From assembly GCA_003342895.1 (NCBI GenBank), contig PTFA01000024.1, positions 955,634-1,019,633 on the forward strand: a stretch of DNA of 64,000 bases, in the 5' to 3' direction. This document shows, one piece after another, positions 14,936 through 27,500 of the stretch; position 1 is the stretch's first letter; every line of letters begins with the position of its first letter. The notes under the pieces were generated by a model. The model did no database searches. It worked only from the letters and a program-made list of their open reading frames with translations, and had not been told where the DNA came from. The DNA is from Casuarius casuarius. Lineage: Eukaryota > Chordata > Aves > Casuariiformes > Casuariidae. The position numbers were made by a program, and so were the translations under genes.

Positions 14936-17895
14936 AGACTGGCAGTCCAACCCTAACTGAAAACCTGAGGGTTCCTTTAATCCCCAAAGAGCTCCTTTGT
15001 GAATATGTTTGGAAAGTTTTATTTTCAGTGCTGTTCAAAACAAAACAACGTATTAAAACCTCAAGAACTGTTCAAAAATGGACTTTTCTGGTCAGCTCGA
15101 ATAAAAACCCTTGCCTTGCTTTGAAAGTCTCTACTAAGCCATTTGACAGTCTCGGAAATGACAGATCTATGCTGGGAGAACATTTCTGCACTCATCTCCG
15201 AGGTTTGCCCTTCCCACTGGCCTCAGACTCCAGCCCCTCTGGTCTCAAGCTCATTCAGACACTGGAATTGCCTGGTGGCATTGTGGCAAGTAGTAAAACC
15301 CTGGTGTGCCATTGATCTCAGTACACACAGACCATATAACATGGTAGTGGTGATCTGCCAGTAGCCAGAAGCAAAGACCGTTTACCATAAGCTCCATTTT
15401 CTGCAGAAGGTCCAATGCAGTGTAAGATGCATTTCCTAGTTCAACATCAGTTAGTTCATACACATGAACCAGTATTCTTACCATGTTTCTGATATGTGCA
15501 TCATTGCCTTGTTTCAGGAAACTTTTTGAGCTAGCTATGGCTACTTACATGTTCAACTAAAGTCAGCTGAAGTACAAGTACCAGGTACTTAACCCTATTG
15601 ACATTATTCAGCAATTAAGTCAATACCGCTTTTCTGCAAGCAGCTCAGTTTTCATTTTCCTTTCCCATAGTCTTTGCAAAATGTCAGACGATAGTAGGCC
15701 CTAATTCTCCATGACCTGTGCCTTCTGTCATCATTTCCATCAGTACCAAATGTATTGAAAATGCTACTTCATCACTTTTGCACATGCTTCAATTACTTTC
15801 TATATGTAAATGACAACATAGGGCAATGCAGAACTCAGTCTAGAGAATCTAGAATATTGATTAGAGCCGAAGGAGAAATCAATTACACCTCTGTAGTTCT
15901 GTGAAGAGAGTGGAGTAAGGATTTTTTCCATGTAAATCTGTTCTGAAAAGAGTATAAACACAGGAAGAAAAAGATCTTCAGACAAGACTAAGCAGCAATA
16001 TCATGTTTCAAACATTTTATACACATATAGGGCAGGGGAAAATTCATGAAATCAGTATTGGCCTAGCAACTCACTAAAATTTTGCTTTAAAATAAGGTAG
16101 AAGGAATTCATGATGACAAAAATAAGGAGTGTATAATACCAACTCAGATTCTCCTCCGAGTTTGGTCCATTATTTAAAATGATTAGAGGCAAAATAAAGA
16201 CAAGTATTTTCTTCAGTTCACACGAGAACTTGCTAACATTGCAGTCTTACAAAATGCCTATCTGCCACCATGAGGCTAAGAACTGTACTCTGAGTCTGTA
16301 AGCCAGCAATCACATTAGACTTGTATTGTATTACACTCACAAATATGATTGCCACTTTGAAATAATACCAAATGCTGGAGCACAACAGATCTGTGACTAT
16401 TAGGACACAATGGAATAATCTATGTTCAAAGGAGGCAGTTACAGGAAGTAGCAACTTCTGAATGATCAAATATGCATATCCATGGCAATCTACTAGCAAT
16501 TTTTGTAATGTACAGTGCAATTTTGAGTATTAGCCCATAGCAAGAAAGCTTTAAGGGCCAAATAATTCGCTGAACAGTCCAATCTTTGATCAAAAACAGA
16601 GTTCTTCATGCAGCTGGGCTTGCACAGGAGCAGTCTGGGAAAGTCACAGAAGTTTCTCAGTGTGTAATGATATGGGCAGGTTGAGGATCCATAATCATCC
16701 ATTAAAAACCCAGTAAAAATACATACAAATTGAAAAAAATGCAACAGTCTTACATCAGTGGAAAGCCAGACACTGGGCAGAATGGTTCCTTCATGGGGAG
16801 AGATGTGAGGGCCATGTGAGTGCAAGCAGGGTTCAGCCATCACTGACTAACTGGAATTGTTAGTGAATCTTTAAGAGCATATCTTCGACTCTTCAGCCCT
16901 TACACATGCTCCCAAGCTAACTTTCCCAAGTCAGACTTGCCTATGAATCATGTTTCTCACTATGTGCTAGTGGAAATAGGAGCCTTCTCCTCCCTTTTCT
17001 CCTGAAATCCCACTGACCTACGCTACACACAGCCAGATGATTCAGACTGTGTCCTGAGAAGTGGACTTGTGCACTGAAGGTTAAGCCAGTTTAATGCAGA
17101 GGTTCATTTATAAGAAACAAGTAGATAGTAAAATGCTTTGGGCTTCCACATATGCTCATAATCAGTGGTGGTAAGGGAAATTCAGGCGTTACGATATCAC
17201 GGACTGTCATCCAACAGAAATACAACTTTTTAATACTCACTACCATAGGTAAGATTGTTGATATATCTTTGCTCTAAAATATCTTTTTACGAGCTATGAA
17301 AAATAATTAAAACTAAATGAAAACAATGGACTACAGACATGCTTTCAGTTATGCAGTCCGTCAAGCTTTGCAATGCATGTAACATTCAATCTTACCATCT
17401 ATTATGGAGATTTGAAAAGCTCTCTTGAAATGAATGCATCCTTTAAGTTATCGTAATTTTGTGACCTCCTTACCATAGGTTTTCCTGGGAAATAATTCTT
17501 TTTTTCTAGTGTATTTTCAGGCTTCCTGTGTGGGAGACTACCAAAAAGTATTAGTAATGCAATTGAGATGAGGATGCTGGACCTTCAACATTTGAAAACC
17601 TCATTCCCAGTGGAGAATTTCATATGATATTTACACAGTTATATACTAACAAGATAAAAACGAAGAAATTTGACCCCCAAGATTTGTCTTGTTCTGAAGC
17701 TGGGACTGAAAATTGTTCCAGCCCGAGGCTTGCTCAGATATCAGTTTGATTCCTGATGAGCATGCTTAAGGCTGCTGTAACACATGTTGGTTTGAAACAC
17801 CCATTCCAAGGATGAACCAGGAATGCAGGAGACCCAGCAAGGCCCTCTGCTCGAACCATCTTTTCTAAGTATGGGTTTGACTGTGCAGGAAAAAT

Positions 17896-17945
17896 GTTAT
17901 CCTTAGGGAAGCACTTAGGAAAGTGGTTACCTTTAGGGAAGCACT
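17896..17945 (+). repeat. Imperfect direct repeat, 30-bp period
   Basis: gttatccttagggaagcact at 17896-17915 recurs as gttacctttagggaagcact at 17926-17945, with two mismatches in 20. Confidence 0.85.
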
Positions 17946-18399
17946 GTGGTAGCAAAATGATTCTTCTTACACAATTTAGGTTAAGTACAAAGCACTCTAA
18001 GGCAAGGAATTAATAAAGTATTTTAAAATAAGTAACATTAGAAGAAGAAACATCAAAGAAAGGTTCAATCAACGGACAAAATTAAAGCTAGCTTGATCTT
18101 TCTCGCTCCATATCAAAGCTTGACTATTTCTATAGTTTTCTAATCATTCCATGAAACATGAATTTGAAAAAAAAATTATCGGATGTTAACAACAAGTTTT
18201 TCATCCTGATTTTTGATTTTCTGATAGGATTACTCATGACCTCCAATAAACTGACTTCAAAGGTTGAGGACTGGAAGATTCTTTTTTGCAGGTTATGTCT
18301 TGTTAAAGGCTATTCCTTAGCCAGCCTCCATATCCACCATGGGAGTAGCTTTTCTCTCTGGACGTGCATACATTTGTGAATATAAGTTATTATTTCCAA

Positions 18400-18700
18400 T
18401 GCTTGTTTGTGCAGCCTACTGAGTTTGTAAGTGCTAATTGCATCAAGATAACCTTAATAAGTTTTCTGTCATGACAGGTTGCCTTGGAAGGCTCGTTTGG
18501 CTGAAGGAACTATTGAAATGTTATCACTTTCCATTATAATAAGCAATAGCACTACTTAGGACTAAGCCTGGCAAAAATTTCTATTTTTGAAACAGCATTA
18601 TCTTTCTAATTTGTGTTTAATTGACATTTATAAAACTGCTTGACAAACGCTAATTAATCTGCAGTTAAATTCAGCATTATTATCCCCATACCACTAGTGG
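18400..18700. promoter_or_regulatory. Candidate distal regulatory element
   Basis: The block holds several homeodomain cores (gctaattg, gctaattaatc, gtttaattg) and a perfect 12-bp palindrome ctgtcatgacag at 18466-18477 containing the MEIS/TGIF core tgacag on both strands. The motif density suggests an enhancer, but conservation cannot be tested here. Confidence 0.25.
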
Positions 18701-20129
18701 GAAAGAAAAGTTACAGGATGTCACATCTGGCCTGTCTCTAAGGAATGAATCATCACCAGAACTGAGGCACGGCACACAGCTCTGTCTTCTGAGCATAGCT
18801 GATTCTTCTGAAGAAACTCTCCGGTGACCTGTAGTATCACATAGCTACCTACCTCTTGCCAGCAGTTCACTTTAAATGTCCCCTCTAAGTTGCGGTTGCA
18901 TGATGAGTGCCGGCTGACCTAAGGTATGCTCTTGCCAAAAAGCATATTCTCACCCTCCTCGGGCCATCTAGGCCTTCTCCTCCCTCAGCCAGAGCCAGTG
19001 CTTGTATGGGCTACACAGTCAGCTTGATTAGGGAGCTGAGTCAGGTGAAAATGAAGAACCTTGGGTTTTGGGGGATTTTTTTTTTGTGTATGTGTGTGTT
19101 TGCTTGGTTAGCTTCCAGATGTACCAGTTCCTTGATCCAGCTGACCAGATGTGTTGCATGCTCACACCGGAAGAAGGCAGGCAGCAGGTTTGGGTGCAGG
19201 GCTGCCTCTCTCAGGCACAGCTCAGTTTTAGATTGGTTTAAGCTGGCCATGAAATCATACCCTTATCTCTAGGAAACGGAGCCGCACGGAGCTATACGGT
19301 TTCATAAATGATGGTCTAACCATTATATAGCAAGTACAGCTTAACCCAAGAAAATACTTGCTAACTGCTTTCAGTGAGGTCAAGCAAGCTGCATATTTGC
19401 TTACTGCATCGCTAAACATTCATTTTTAAACAGGTGACTGGAAAATTCAGAGATATTTTATATCTGAAAAGCTCTTTCTGTATTTCGCTCCCAAAAGAAA
19501 AAGTTTCGTTCATAACATCACTTTAGAGCAATATGCACTTTTCACTAATAGATTTCAGTGCATACTGTTTACTTGGTTGTGTAAAGGCCCATTATGCATA
19601 AATCAGTGCAGAGAAATGAGGATTTTTTCATTACACAACTAAGTTTTCCCAAAATGCCTTAATTTCTTGTTCAGGAAATGGCACCATTGTTTACTTGAAA
19701 CAGATATGTTGATTAAGTGGCCTGGAGGGATTCTCATTTAAAGAGCGAGACTAGCCATCATTGTCAGTAAGTGTTGCATTGTTTTTGACAACGGCAATTA
19801 TTTTTAAGAAGATATTTTGATCAGAAGATAATTAGCAAAAAGAATAAAAAACTATTCCAAAAATTGACAACTTTTCCAAATGTTGGAAGCTCACATTTGT
19901 CCAGTTTTTGGGATAAATTTCAGATTACTCAGAAGTATTGCTTAATATCAACAAGAAACCAGCTATGAAGAATCTCTGTAATTTCCATGGTATTAACTGA
20001 AATGCATTTCACAAACAAAATAGGACAACCGACAGGACGCTATGCTGACATCCCAAACTCCTCAAATTCAATTATCCTGGGATCAGATTGGCAGGGTGCT
20101 AGTGAGAAGAAAGATCACTCTCAGTCCCT

Positions 20130-20390
20130 TTCACCGTGACACCCCCCATTGATCCTCTCAGTTGCTTTTCTCCAACAACAGTCTCCACAACCCTTCCACC
20201 TTCTAGCCCCTTTTCTTCAGCCTCCAGTCCTCCCACTGAAGTCTTCAACACTCCCATGGTCATCTCCTACCTTTCCTTTTTTCCCATGTACTTCCCTGAA
20301 ATCCATCAGTCCCCAATCCACTAAAATTCCCACCAAACCTGCCTGGATTTCCCCATCCTTAGTCCTTTTCCCTACAAACCAGGAATGCAT
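20130..20390 (+). other. Pyrimidine-rich, G-poor tract
   Basis: About 260 bases made mostly of C and T with few G residues on the plus strand. Open frames through it are Pro/Ser/Thr-rich simply because of composition. No tandem unit is evident. Confidence 0.6.
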
Positions 20391-21717
20391 CATGCCACTG
20401 ATGCAAAATTAAGTTTTGCTATTCCAGGGGTAAAGACAAAATAATTTATCGTCAATTAAATTTAATTTTGTGTGTATTACTGAAAGGGCATGTGTAAGTG
20501 AATTTAAGAGAGAAAAATAAAGATAAAACTAAAACCTTTTCCAATTACATTACAATATCCAACATACAACACACAAGACTCTTGAACTAGTCCATGTTCC
20601 TGTGCTTTCAGTATCTAAATACAAACAAATGCTTCAGTCCACTGCGGAGCAGAACTGACCTGTTCCACCATAACACAACGTGTTGTCATGCGGTAGCTCA
20701 AAATCTCTACTGTAAGCAGAATTTTCTGTTCGCAAGATTGGAATAGNGAGAGGTTTGTCAGGTAGCTAGTTGTGGTTCCAGATTTTCCAGCTAATTCAGT
20801 GCTTGCCTGGACAACTCTAAACTATACCAGCTGCTAATAGTCCCCCTTGGGATCATCTTCTGATTGTAGATTACCAAACTCAGCAGGGCATCCTTTTTTT
20901 CTCCTGGGGTAATCCTTGTATTGGGATGGAGGGGAGGAGACAAAACCCAAATATGTAAGCCTCAGTTGAGAATTGCCTGCATGGTACAGACAACTAATAA
21001 GCTGGTGAATGCTGAACCATTTCTGCCACTTTTGTGCCCTTTGAGGCAGAGACTTTAACTTTCACCATACTAAGAAACAGCTTGGTAGCTCATCACTGTG
21101 GATAGTATACACCAGAATGTCTTCATTGCAATTTATTTGGGTGATTGGTATCTGGATTTATGCAGATGTGAAGTCTTATCAGATTCATGTGTCTGTGTCA
21201 TCACTTGTGCCAAACTCACTTATCTGGTCCTTCTTACTTGAGAAAGCCTTTAGCCCAAGTCTTTCCCACACCAGAAATCTGATTACAAGGTTCTTAGTGT
21301 TCACACAGATGCAAAGAGTTTCAAGTTGTGGTCTGTAAGCCTAGAACATTATTTCACATGAGAAAGCTTTAATAGTAGAGATGATCCTTCAAAAATTGAA
21401 CTCCTATTACTGATATCTTTGTATTTCTCACCAAAAATAATACGAAGCTTCAACTATCATGTTGGACATTCACTTTTGTTACAAACCTTTGGAGAGTACA
21501 GAAGTGCTATATGAAAGATGACAAAATACAGAGTAAGATTTCAAATCCCAAGATCGACTTTGTGAATGGCTCTCCAAAATCATAAAGCCTTCCAGAAAAT
21601 CTTTTTATTGATGAGACCTAGTTTAAGTGTATGTCCATAAAGTGTTAGTCTTAAGGTGCTACCTGTTGAGTGAAGATTTTTCGTACCTGTTGCTTGTGAT
21701 CGGATTTTCTTACCCTG

Positions 21718-21732
21718 TCACTAGAGGGCAAC
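21718..21732 (+). promoter_or_regulatory. CTCF-like binding site
   Basis: tcactagagggcaac matches the CTCF core consensus ccasyagrkggcrsy at nearly all positions. It sits about 2.8 kb upstream of the CPM start codon. Occupancy is not known. Confidence 0.45.
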
Positions 21733-23894
21733 GCGGCTACTCACTTCATTACACTACTTTGATCCACTCCCATGCAACTCTCCGCTGAAGTCCACAGGTG
21801 AAGATTTCACATCACATTTTGTATTTTCTCCCTACGAAACGCATGCTCAAGTGTCAGCTTTTATAGCTGTGGATGTGTCAGACAGTTTTAAATGGAACAT
21901 CCTGAATGCTACTGGAAGGAGAACAATTAACATTGTTTACAGCAATAGGACTTCTGTTTATCCTGTTTCATTATATGGGTCATTGTCCATTGCAGCACTG
22001 AGAATGATAGAGAAAACAGTTTCAGTCTTAATATCTTAGTATCTTAAATTTAGTCCCTGATTCTGAATGACTGATGTCAATGGGAGATCTAATACTGACT
22101 TAATTTTATGCCAGATTTGGTCTTAGGTACTGACTTTAACCCTCAGCTGCATATATCAGAATGTTATTTACCAGCTTTCTGAAAAGTAGTTCAGGAATAA
22201 CAGGTATCTCTGAGTTTTGTATTGTCATGTTACAAAGAAAACTGGAAGAAGTTTGTTAGGTTCTGTTTCATGTGACTCAAATAATGCCAAGCAGGTTGAC
22301 TTGTCATAACTTGCAAGTACCTGGCATGGAAACCATCTATCATTCTGAAGTGTTTTTGTCATTCCTAAATACAGTCATGGTCTCACTTCATCTTGACTAT
22401 GATGGATGCACTAAAGGGTGCTGTAATTTCAGAAGGACATAAGGCTGCATGATTGCCTATTTTCAAGGGTGATTTATTTCACTGAGAGTAAGTTTTTAGA
22501 GCCTCTTGTCATTTTATCATGCTGCCAACACTACCCTCCTCTGGCTTAGTCATAGTTCTCTGATTTCTTATGATTATCATGGGACAGTTTCCAAGTATGT
22601 GTACGTTGCATTACCAGCTGAATATATTTTCTTCCCTGCTTACTCAAATGGTGTCTCCAGATCATCTTTCAAGGAACCTATAGAAAAAATACATATATTC
22701 AAGTCTCACAAATTCAGATGTGTATCTCACATAACTGACTACTACCTCCTGTTTCTCTGCACGACTTCTCTCCACGCGCAAATGCAGGTAACTGTAGCCA
22801 ACTAATAATGTTTTTTATAAAGAAGGTATTAAACATCCATATTTAGATATTACAGGAATTTTTCTTGGTGATAGGTAAGAATGGGTTGCATCAATTTATG
22901 AGAGAGAGGATATGGCAGGGGCAGAGTAACAGAGAGAGAGGCTGTGGGGCTGTCCTCTCCCCAAGAGTGCCATGATAGAAGGAACGTTATTCAGCAGCAT
23001 CCTAATATTCTGGATGTCTGTTCAACTGAGTAGCCTTATACATTGGATATACATCCATATATATATCCTTATCATATCTAATATGTCAAATATGATACGG
23101 AAGTCCCTCCCATGAGCTAAAAATACTGGAAAGGTCTGAAGGCAGCTATCTTACCTCCATTTTTAGATGTATATGTTTTGATACATGGGATACTATAGTT
23201 ATTTGTATTAAAACAAAACTTGAATTTTTTCTTAAAGCTTTGGGGGAAAAAATGTGGTAACTTTTTTGCTTTATGTATGCTCATTCATTTGCTTCAATAC
23301 CCTTTCTCTGTCTTTGAGAAACTTCAGAAGATGATACAGGAAATCCTGCTGCAGTTAATCATGAAAAATGCCACTTTACTTTCTCAGAAGACTTCCTCAG
23401 AACCTACAAGCCGTTCTGTTCAAACACTCAATCATATCTTCATATTTTAAAAGAAATGCTGGTGCTATTCTACTTTTTGTTGCTCAAGGCCAGCTTCACT
23501 GACTTTCTTCTCTTAGTCCTCTTCAATCTTAAACTTACAAAAGTCAGTAAAAGGTGATGAAAAAAGTCTTAGTGATGAATCCCAAGAACAGGATATCCCC
23601 AAGGCAATTGTGATTACTGAAAAACAAGAAGAGCATTTAATTGCGTACATACAATCCACCCCTTCCAATAGATGAATTCAAGTCTGCTAAAAACTCATCT
23701 GAAAATGCTTGGCAGAGATTTTGTTAGACTCGGGCAGCTAAATCCTCACCGGAGTCTCTGCACCCGGAGCACGTTTTGCCCCCAAGTGCCAGGCGCTGAC
23801 CCCTGATGGCCCCAGGAACACATGGAGGCCAGGTAAGAGTAGTGCTGTGACGGGTGAGAGGCAGCAGGAGCTGGGTAGCTGTCACGCAGCCTAT

Positions 23895-23955
23895 GAGAAG
23901 AAAAGAGAAGAAAAGAGAAGAAAAGAGAAGAAAAGAGAAGAGAGAAAAAAAGGGG
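23895..23955 (+). repeat. Homopurine 10-bp minisatellite upstream of CPM
   Basis: About 4.5 copies of the unit agaagaaaag, continuing into agagaaaaaaagggg, give 61 consecutive purines on the plus strand. It lies about 130 bp before the CpG island and about 530 bp before the start codon. Confidence 0.9.
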
Positions 23956-24488
23956 CTTTGAGAAAAGACTGTTGTTTTTTGAGCAACTTTCCCCGTGAAT
24001 CGAAACAACCACCAAGAGTCAAAATGGGAACTTTTGCTGCTTGTTTTTTTTTTCCCCAGATCCCCCTTCCTCCTCCACCCACGCCATCACTTTACGCGGA
24101 GCAAAACGAGGCAAAACCAGCAGGAATTCGGCAAACGCGGCAGCGCCGTCGCGGCCACAGCGGGGCCCGGCGGGGACGGCTGAGCCACAGGGCCGCCGCA
24201 CGCCGGGGCCCTCCACGCCCGCGGCGCGCGCAGGGACACGCGGGTCAGGCCGGGGGTCAGCTCCGCCGCCGCCGCGCTGCCAGGGCTCGCGCAGGTGAGA
24301 GCCGTTGGCGGCGGGCGGCGCGGGGGAGCGGCGGCGGGCGGGGAGGCCCCTCTGCCTGCGCTGGGCGGGCCGGGCCGGGGGCGCTGAGTGGAGGAGGCCG
24401 GCGTCAGTCAGCGGCGGGGCGAGGCCGGCCAGCGGGACGGCGGCCCCCGCCCGGCGCCGCGGCTCCAGTCGTGGAGGGCGGCGGCACC

Positions 24489-24506
24489 ATGCGGGCGGCT
24501 CTCGGG
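24489..24506 (+). CDS. CPM: CPM coding exon 1 (start codon and first six residues)
   Basis: The exon encodes MRAALG. The start has A at -3 (gcaccATG), a favourable Kozak context. The donor is GGG|gtagga and the phase is 0. I chose this start because the exon 2 frame has no ATG upstream of the mature protein, and joining these six codons gives a complete signal peptide. The 5' UTR boundary cannot be seen from sequence. A different upstream first exon remains possible. Confidence 0.75.
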
Positions 24507-27500
24507 GTAGGAGCGGCCGTTGCGGGGGAGGCGGGCGGCACCTGTTCGCGCCGCCGGCGGGGGGCTGAGGCGGGGGAGGGGGTGGCGGCGGCGGCTGACC
24601 CGCTGCCCCTCGTTCGCAGGACGTGGTGGGCGCCCTCTGCCTGGTCTCCCTGGCGGCCGCGCTGGATTTCAGGTACCACCACGCCGAGGAGCTGGAGGCG
24701 TTTCTGCAGGAGGTGCACGCCGCCTTCCCCGCCCTCACCCACTTGCACAGCATCGGGCGCTCCGTGGAAGGTAGGGGGCCGGGGCGGGCGCCGGCTCCCC
24801 GCCTTGACGCGGGATGAGCTGGGGAGAGCGCTGCCCGCTGGGCCCGAGGAGAGCCGTCGTGCACCTGAGCGAGGGGCTCCGCTGTCATGTAGCGTGTTAC
24901 ATCGGCAGCTGGGACGCGGGTTCTCCCCGCGCCTCTCTCGGGATTTGGGAAAACTCCCGAGCGGCAGTCGCAGAAACAGGGCTGTCTTTGAAGAGCTTAA
25001 AAATACTGGGTGATGNTGTTTGCTGGGTGCCCGTGCTAGGTGGGGCTGTAATGTGTGTTTTCTGACTTGTGAGTACGTTAAAAATGTTTTCTTTTTTTTT
25101 CCTTTTTTTGGCTCTATTATTCCAGCAAATCCAGACTGAGTAGAAAAAGGTTTCCAAGTTTCCTAACAAAATCAGGTCTTGCATTTTTAAATGAAGAATG
25201 GGACTTCAGTCTCAAACTCTCGAGGAAAATATACCTCGATCAATAATCTCTCTTTTTCTGGCACTATGCAGTTATTTTTAATTAGTCTTCCTATGTTTGG
25301 TACATCCTTAAAATAATTTAAAGAAGGGGACACAACTCATTTTTTAAAAGAGATTAGCAAGTTTGATATTTATTAGCACTTGTATACTTTAATAGACATC
25401 TGTCTAGTCTTTAAGAAAAGAAAGTAGATTTCAGTTCAGAAAAGTATGAAGTACTTTATGTAGTACTACATGAAGTATAAAATATGAATGATATGAAGTA
25501 TAAAACTAGACTGAGAAGTTCACTTCATTTGTTAGAAATGTCATCTGTTCCTCTAATCCTGTTTCATCTAAATTCACAAGACTGAAGACAGTCATGTCAT
25601 CTATAATGAAATCTGCTTTCTTCTAGGTGGAGGGTAGCATGAAGAACACTAGCAGTCTCATCATTACTTCCTTCTTGTATTATTCTGTGTGTGTGTTTTT
25701 TTTTTTTTAATTTAATACAGTCGTACTTGTCTGGGACATTTTTTAGTTAGGTATCAGACAGCTCTCATCTTGCTGTGTGTATGTGCTCTTGTCTCTGTAC
25801 GTGTCTGCACTCACTTTAAAGAAGGTCTCATTATGTGAAGATTCAAACTAGACAAGGAATCTTAAAGTTTTTTAAGTTATTGGTTTTATCAAAGGCAGAA
25901 TCGTATTTGATCATGTTATTCATCCACACAAGACAAGGCTACTCCCTTTAGGTATGATTCCCTTAAGTACAAACTATTAATTATCCACATTTTCATATTT
26001 CTGCCTTGAGGAGACTTAGCTGACTTTTTTCTTTTTTAATGATAGGGCTAGATTTTCTCTTCTCTGACACACAAATTTTGCTGGCTTATATTTGTGAACC
26101 TAAGGTGAAAATTTTCATCCAACCTGAGAAGCTGGAATTTTGTCTTGTACCTGTCTAGGCATCTGAAAGTGGGTAACATAGTGTTGAACATGTCAGAGTT
26201 CCATTAACTTGAAAACAAAATTCATTAAATGCATCATGCTGAAATGCGTTCATGAAAATGCATCTTCTCTTGCTTGTGAGTGAGCAGTGCCTTGAAACTT
26301 TATTCAGATTTTGGTGTACTGCCTTCTGCTGTGCTTAACTGTGTGAGGAAATGTACTTATTTATGATGAGAAACAGAAATGAGTTTAAATATTTAAAAAC
26401 TGAAATCAGTATAATTTAGGAAGCTGTCTCTTGAGCCAGTGACATTACTGGTATGGTAATCATTGATAATAAAACTTCATGAATTTGAGTGGTGCTTTCC
26501 ACAGATTAGTTACGGAGGACTTACTCCTATAAAGCCAGTACACGTAATGTGAAATGTAGATTGTCGTTGTTGTTGGCTCGTGTATACCCGGAGCTCTGCA
26601 AGGATTTAGGACCCACTCTTATCAGCCTAAATGTGGAGGGCAGTAGGGATCTATGTATCACCACTTCACAGGGGTGTGTGAGGGGGTGTGTGTAGCACAG
26701 ATATCTAAAAGCTGCCACTCTGCAGGTCAGAAGCTTCATGTGCTCCAGGCAGATCATACAAGGTCTGGAGGCCATCTAGTTCAAGCTCCTGTTTGAAGCA
26801 GGGCTAACTTAAAAGTTAGATTTTTGTTGCTCAGGGCCTTCTCCACTCAAGTTTTGAATATCTGCAAGGATGGAGATTCCGCAGCATTGCTATTTACCTG
26901 ATCCAGTGCTCAACTGTACCTTCATTGGGGAAATTTTTTTACTTGTATCCAATCAGAATTTTCCTTGCTGCAAGCTGTGACCTGTCTCTTCATTGTGCAC
27001 CTCTAAGAAGAGTCCAGATTCATCCTCTCTATAATCTCCCTGTTGATAATGGAAGGTTGCAGTTGAATCATTCTCTGGGCTAAATAAACCCACCTCCCTC
27101 AGCGTCTCCTCAAATGTGATAAGCTTCAGCCTCCTCCTCATCTCAGTGGCCCTCTGCTGGACTTTCTCCAGTGTATTGATGTCTCTTGTACTGGGAAGCC
27201 CCAAACTGGACACAGTTCTACAGATGTAGCTTCACTAGTGATGAGCAGAGGGGGATAATCACTTCTCTCAACGTGCTGGCTTATGTTCTTGCTGATGCAG
27301 CTCAGCATCCAGGTTGCCATCTCTGCTGCAAGAGTACGCTGCTGACTTGCATTCAGCTTGTTGTCCATCTGAACCCTCGGCAGAGCTGCAGACTAGCCAG
27401 TCAGTCCTCACCCTGTAGAAGGATGGAGTTATTTTTTGGGCTGATAATCCCAATATGAGGTTATTCTGTCCCAGGTACAGGACTTTCCATTTGCCTATGT

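Larger units (their letters stand above)
8946..18399. other. Intergenic AT-rich DNA, no supported gene
   Basis: Open frames are short and without recognisable motifs on either strand. Contents are simple repeats: a 19-bp tandem duplication at 12601-12636, a (GA)n tract near 14912-14935, a 30-bp spaced duplication at 17896-17945, and a perfect palindrome atatgttaacatat at 11311-11324. There is one N near 11379. Confidence 0.6.
18701..24080. other. Intergenic DNA upstream of CPM
   Basis: No gene is supported. Contents are a (TG)-rich stretch near 19083-19101, a G-poor pyrimidine-rich tract at about 20130-20390, one N near 20747, a CTCF-like site at 21718-21732, and the homopurine minisatellite at 23895-23955. 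Confidence 0.6.
24081..24970 (+). promoter_or_regulatory. CPM: CpG island and promoter of CPM
   Basis: CpG dinucleotides and G+C rise abruptly from about 24081, and AT-rich DNA resumes after about 24970. The block covers the start codon, intron 1 and exon 2. GC-box-like motifs occur (for example gggcgggcc near 24364) and I see no TATA box. A donor-like CAG|gtgaga at 24294/24295 could end an upstream non-coding exon. The transcription start cannot be placed from sequence. Confidence 0.75.

Noticed and set aside
18907..19272. 121-codon plus-strand frame
   Set aside because: No recognisable motif, no splice or promoter context, and an equally open minus-strand frame overlaps it.
1..24080. CPSF6 or LYZ, the next genes upstream of CPM in human
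   Set aside because: No RNA-binding-domain or lysozyme exons were found; in human they lie hundreds of kilobases away, so absence is expected.
24019..24888. 289-codon minus-strand frame across the CpG island
   Set aside because: It is antisense to CPM exons 1-2 and its Pro/Arg/Ala-rich composition comes from GC-rich, stop-poor DNA. No domain is recognisable.
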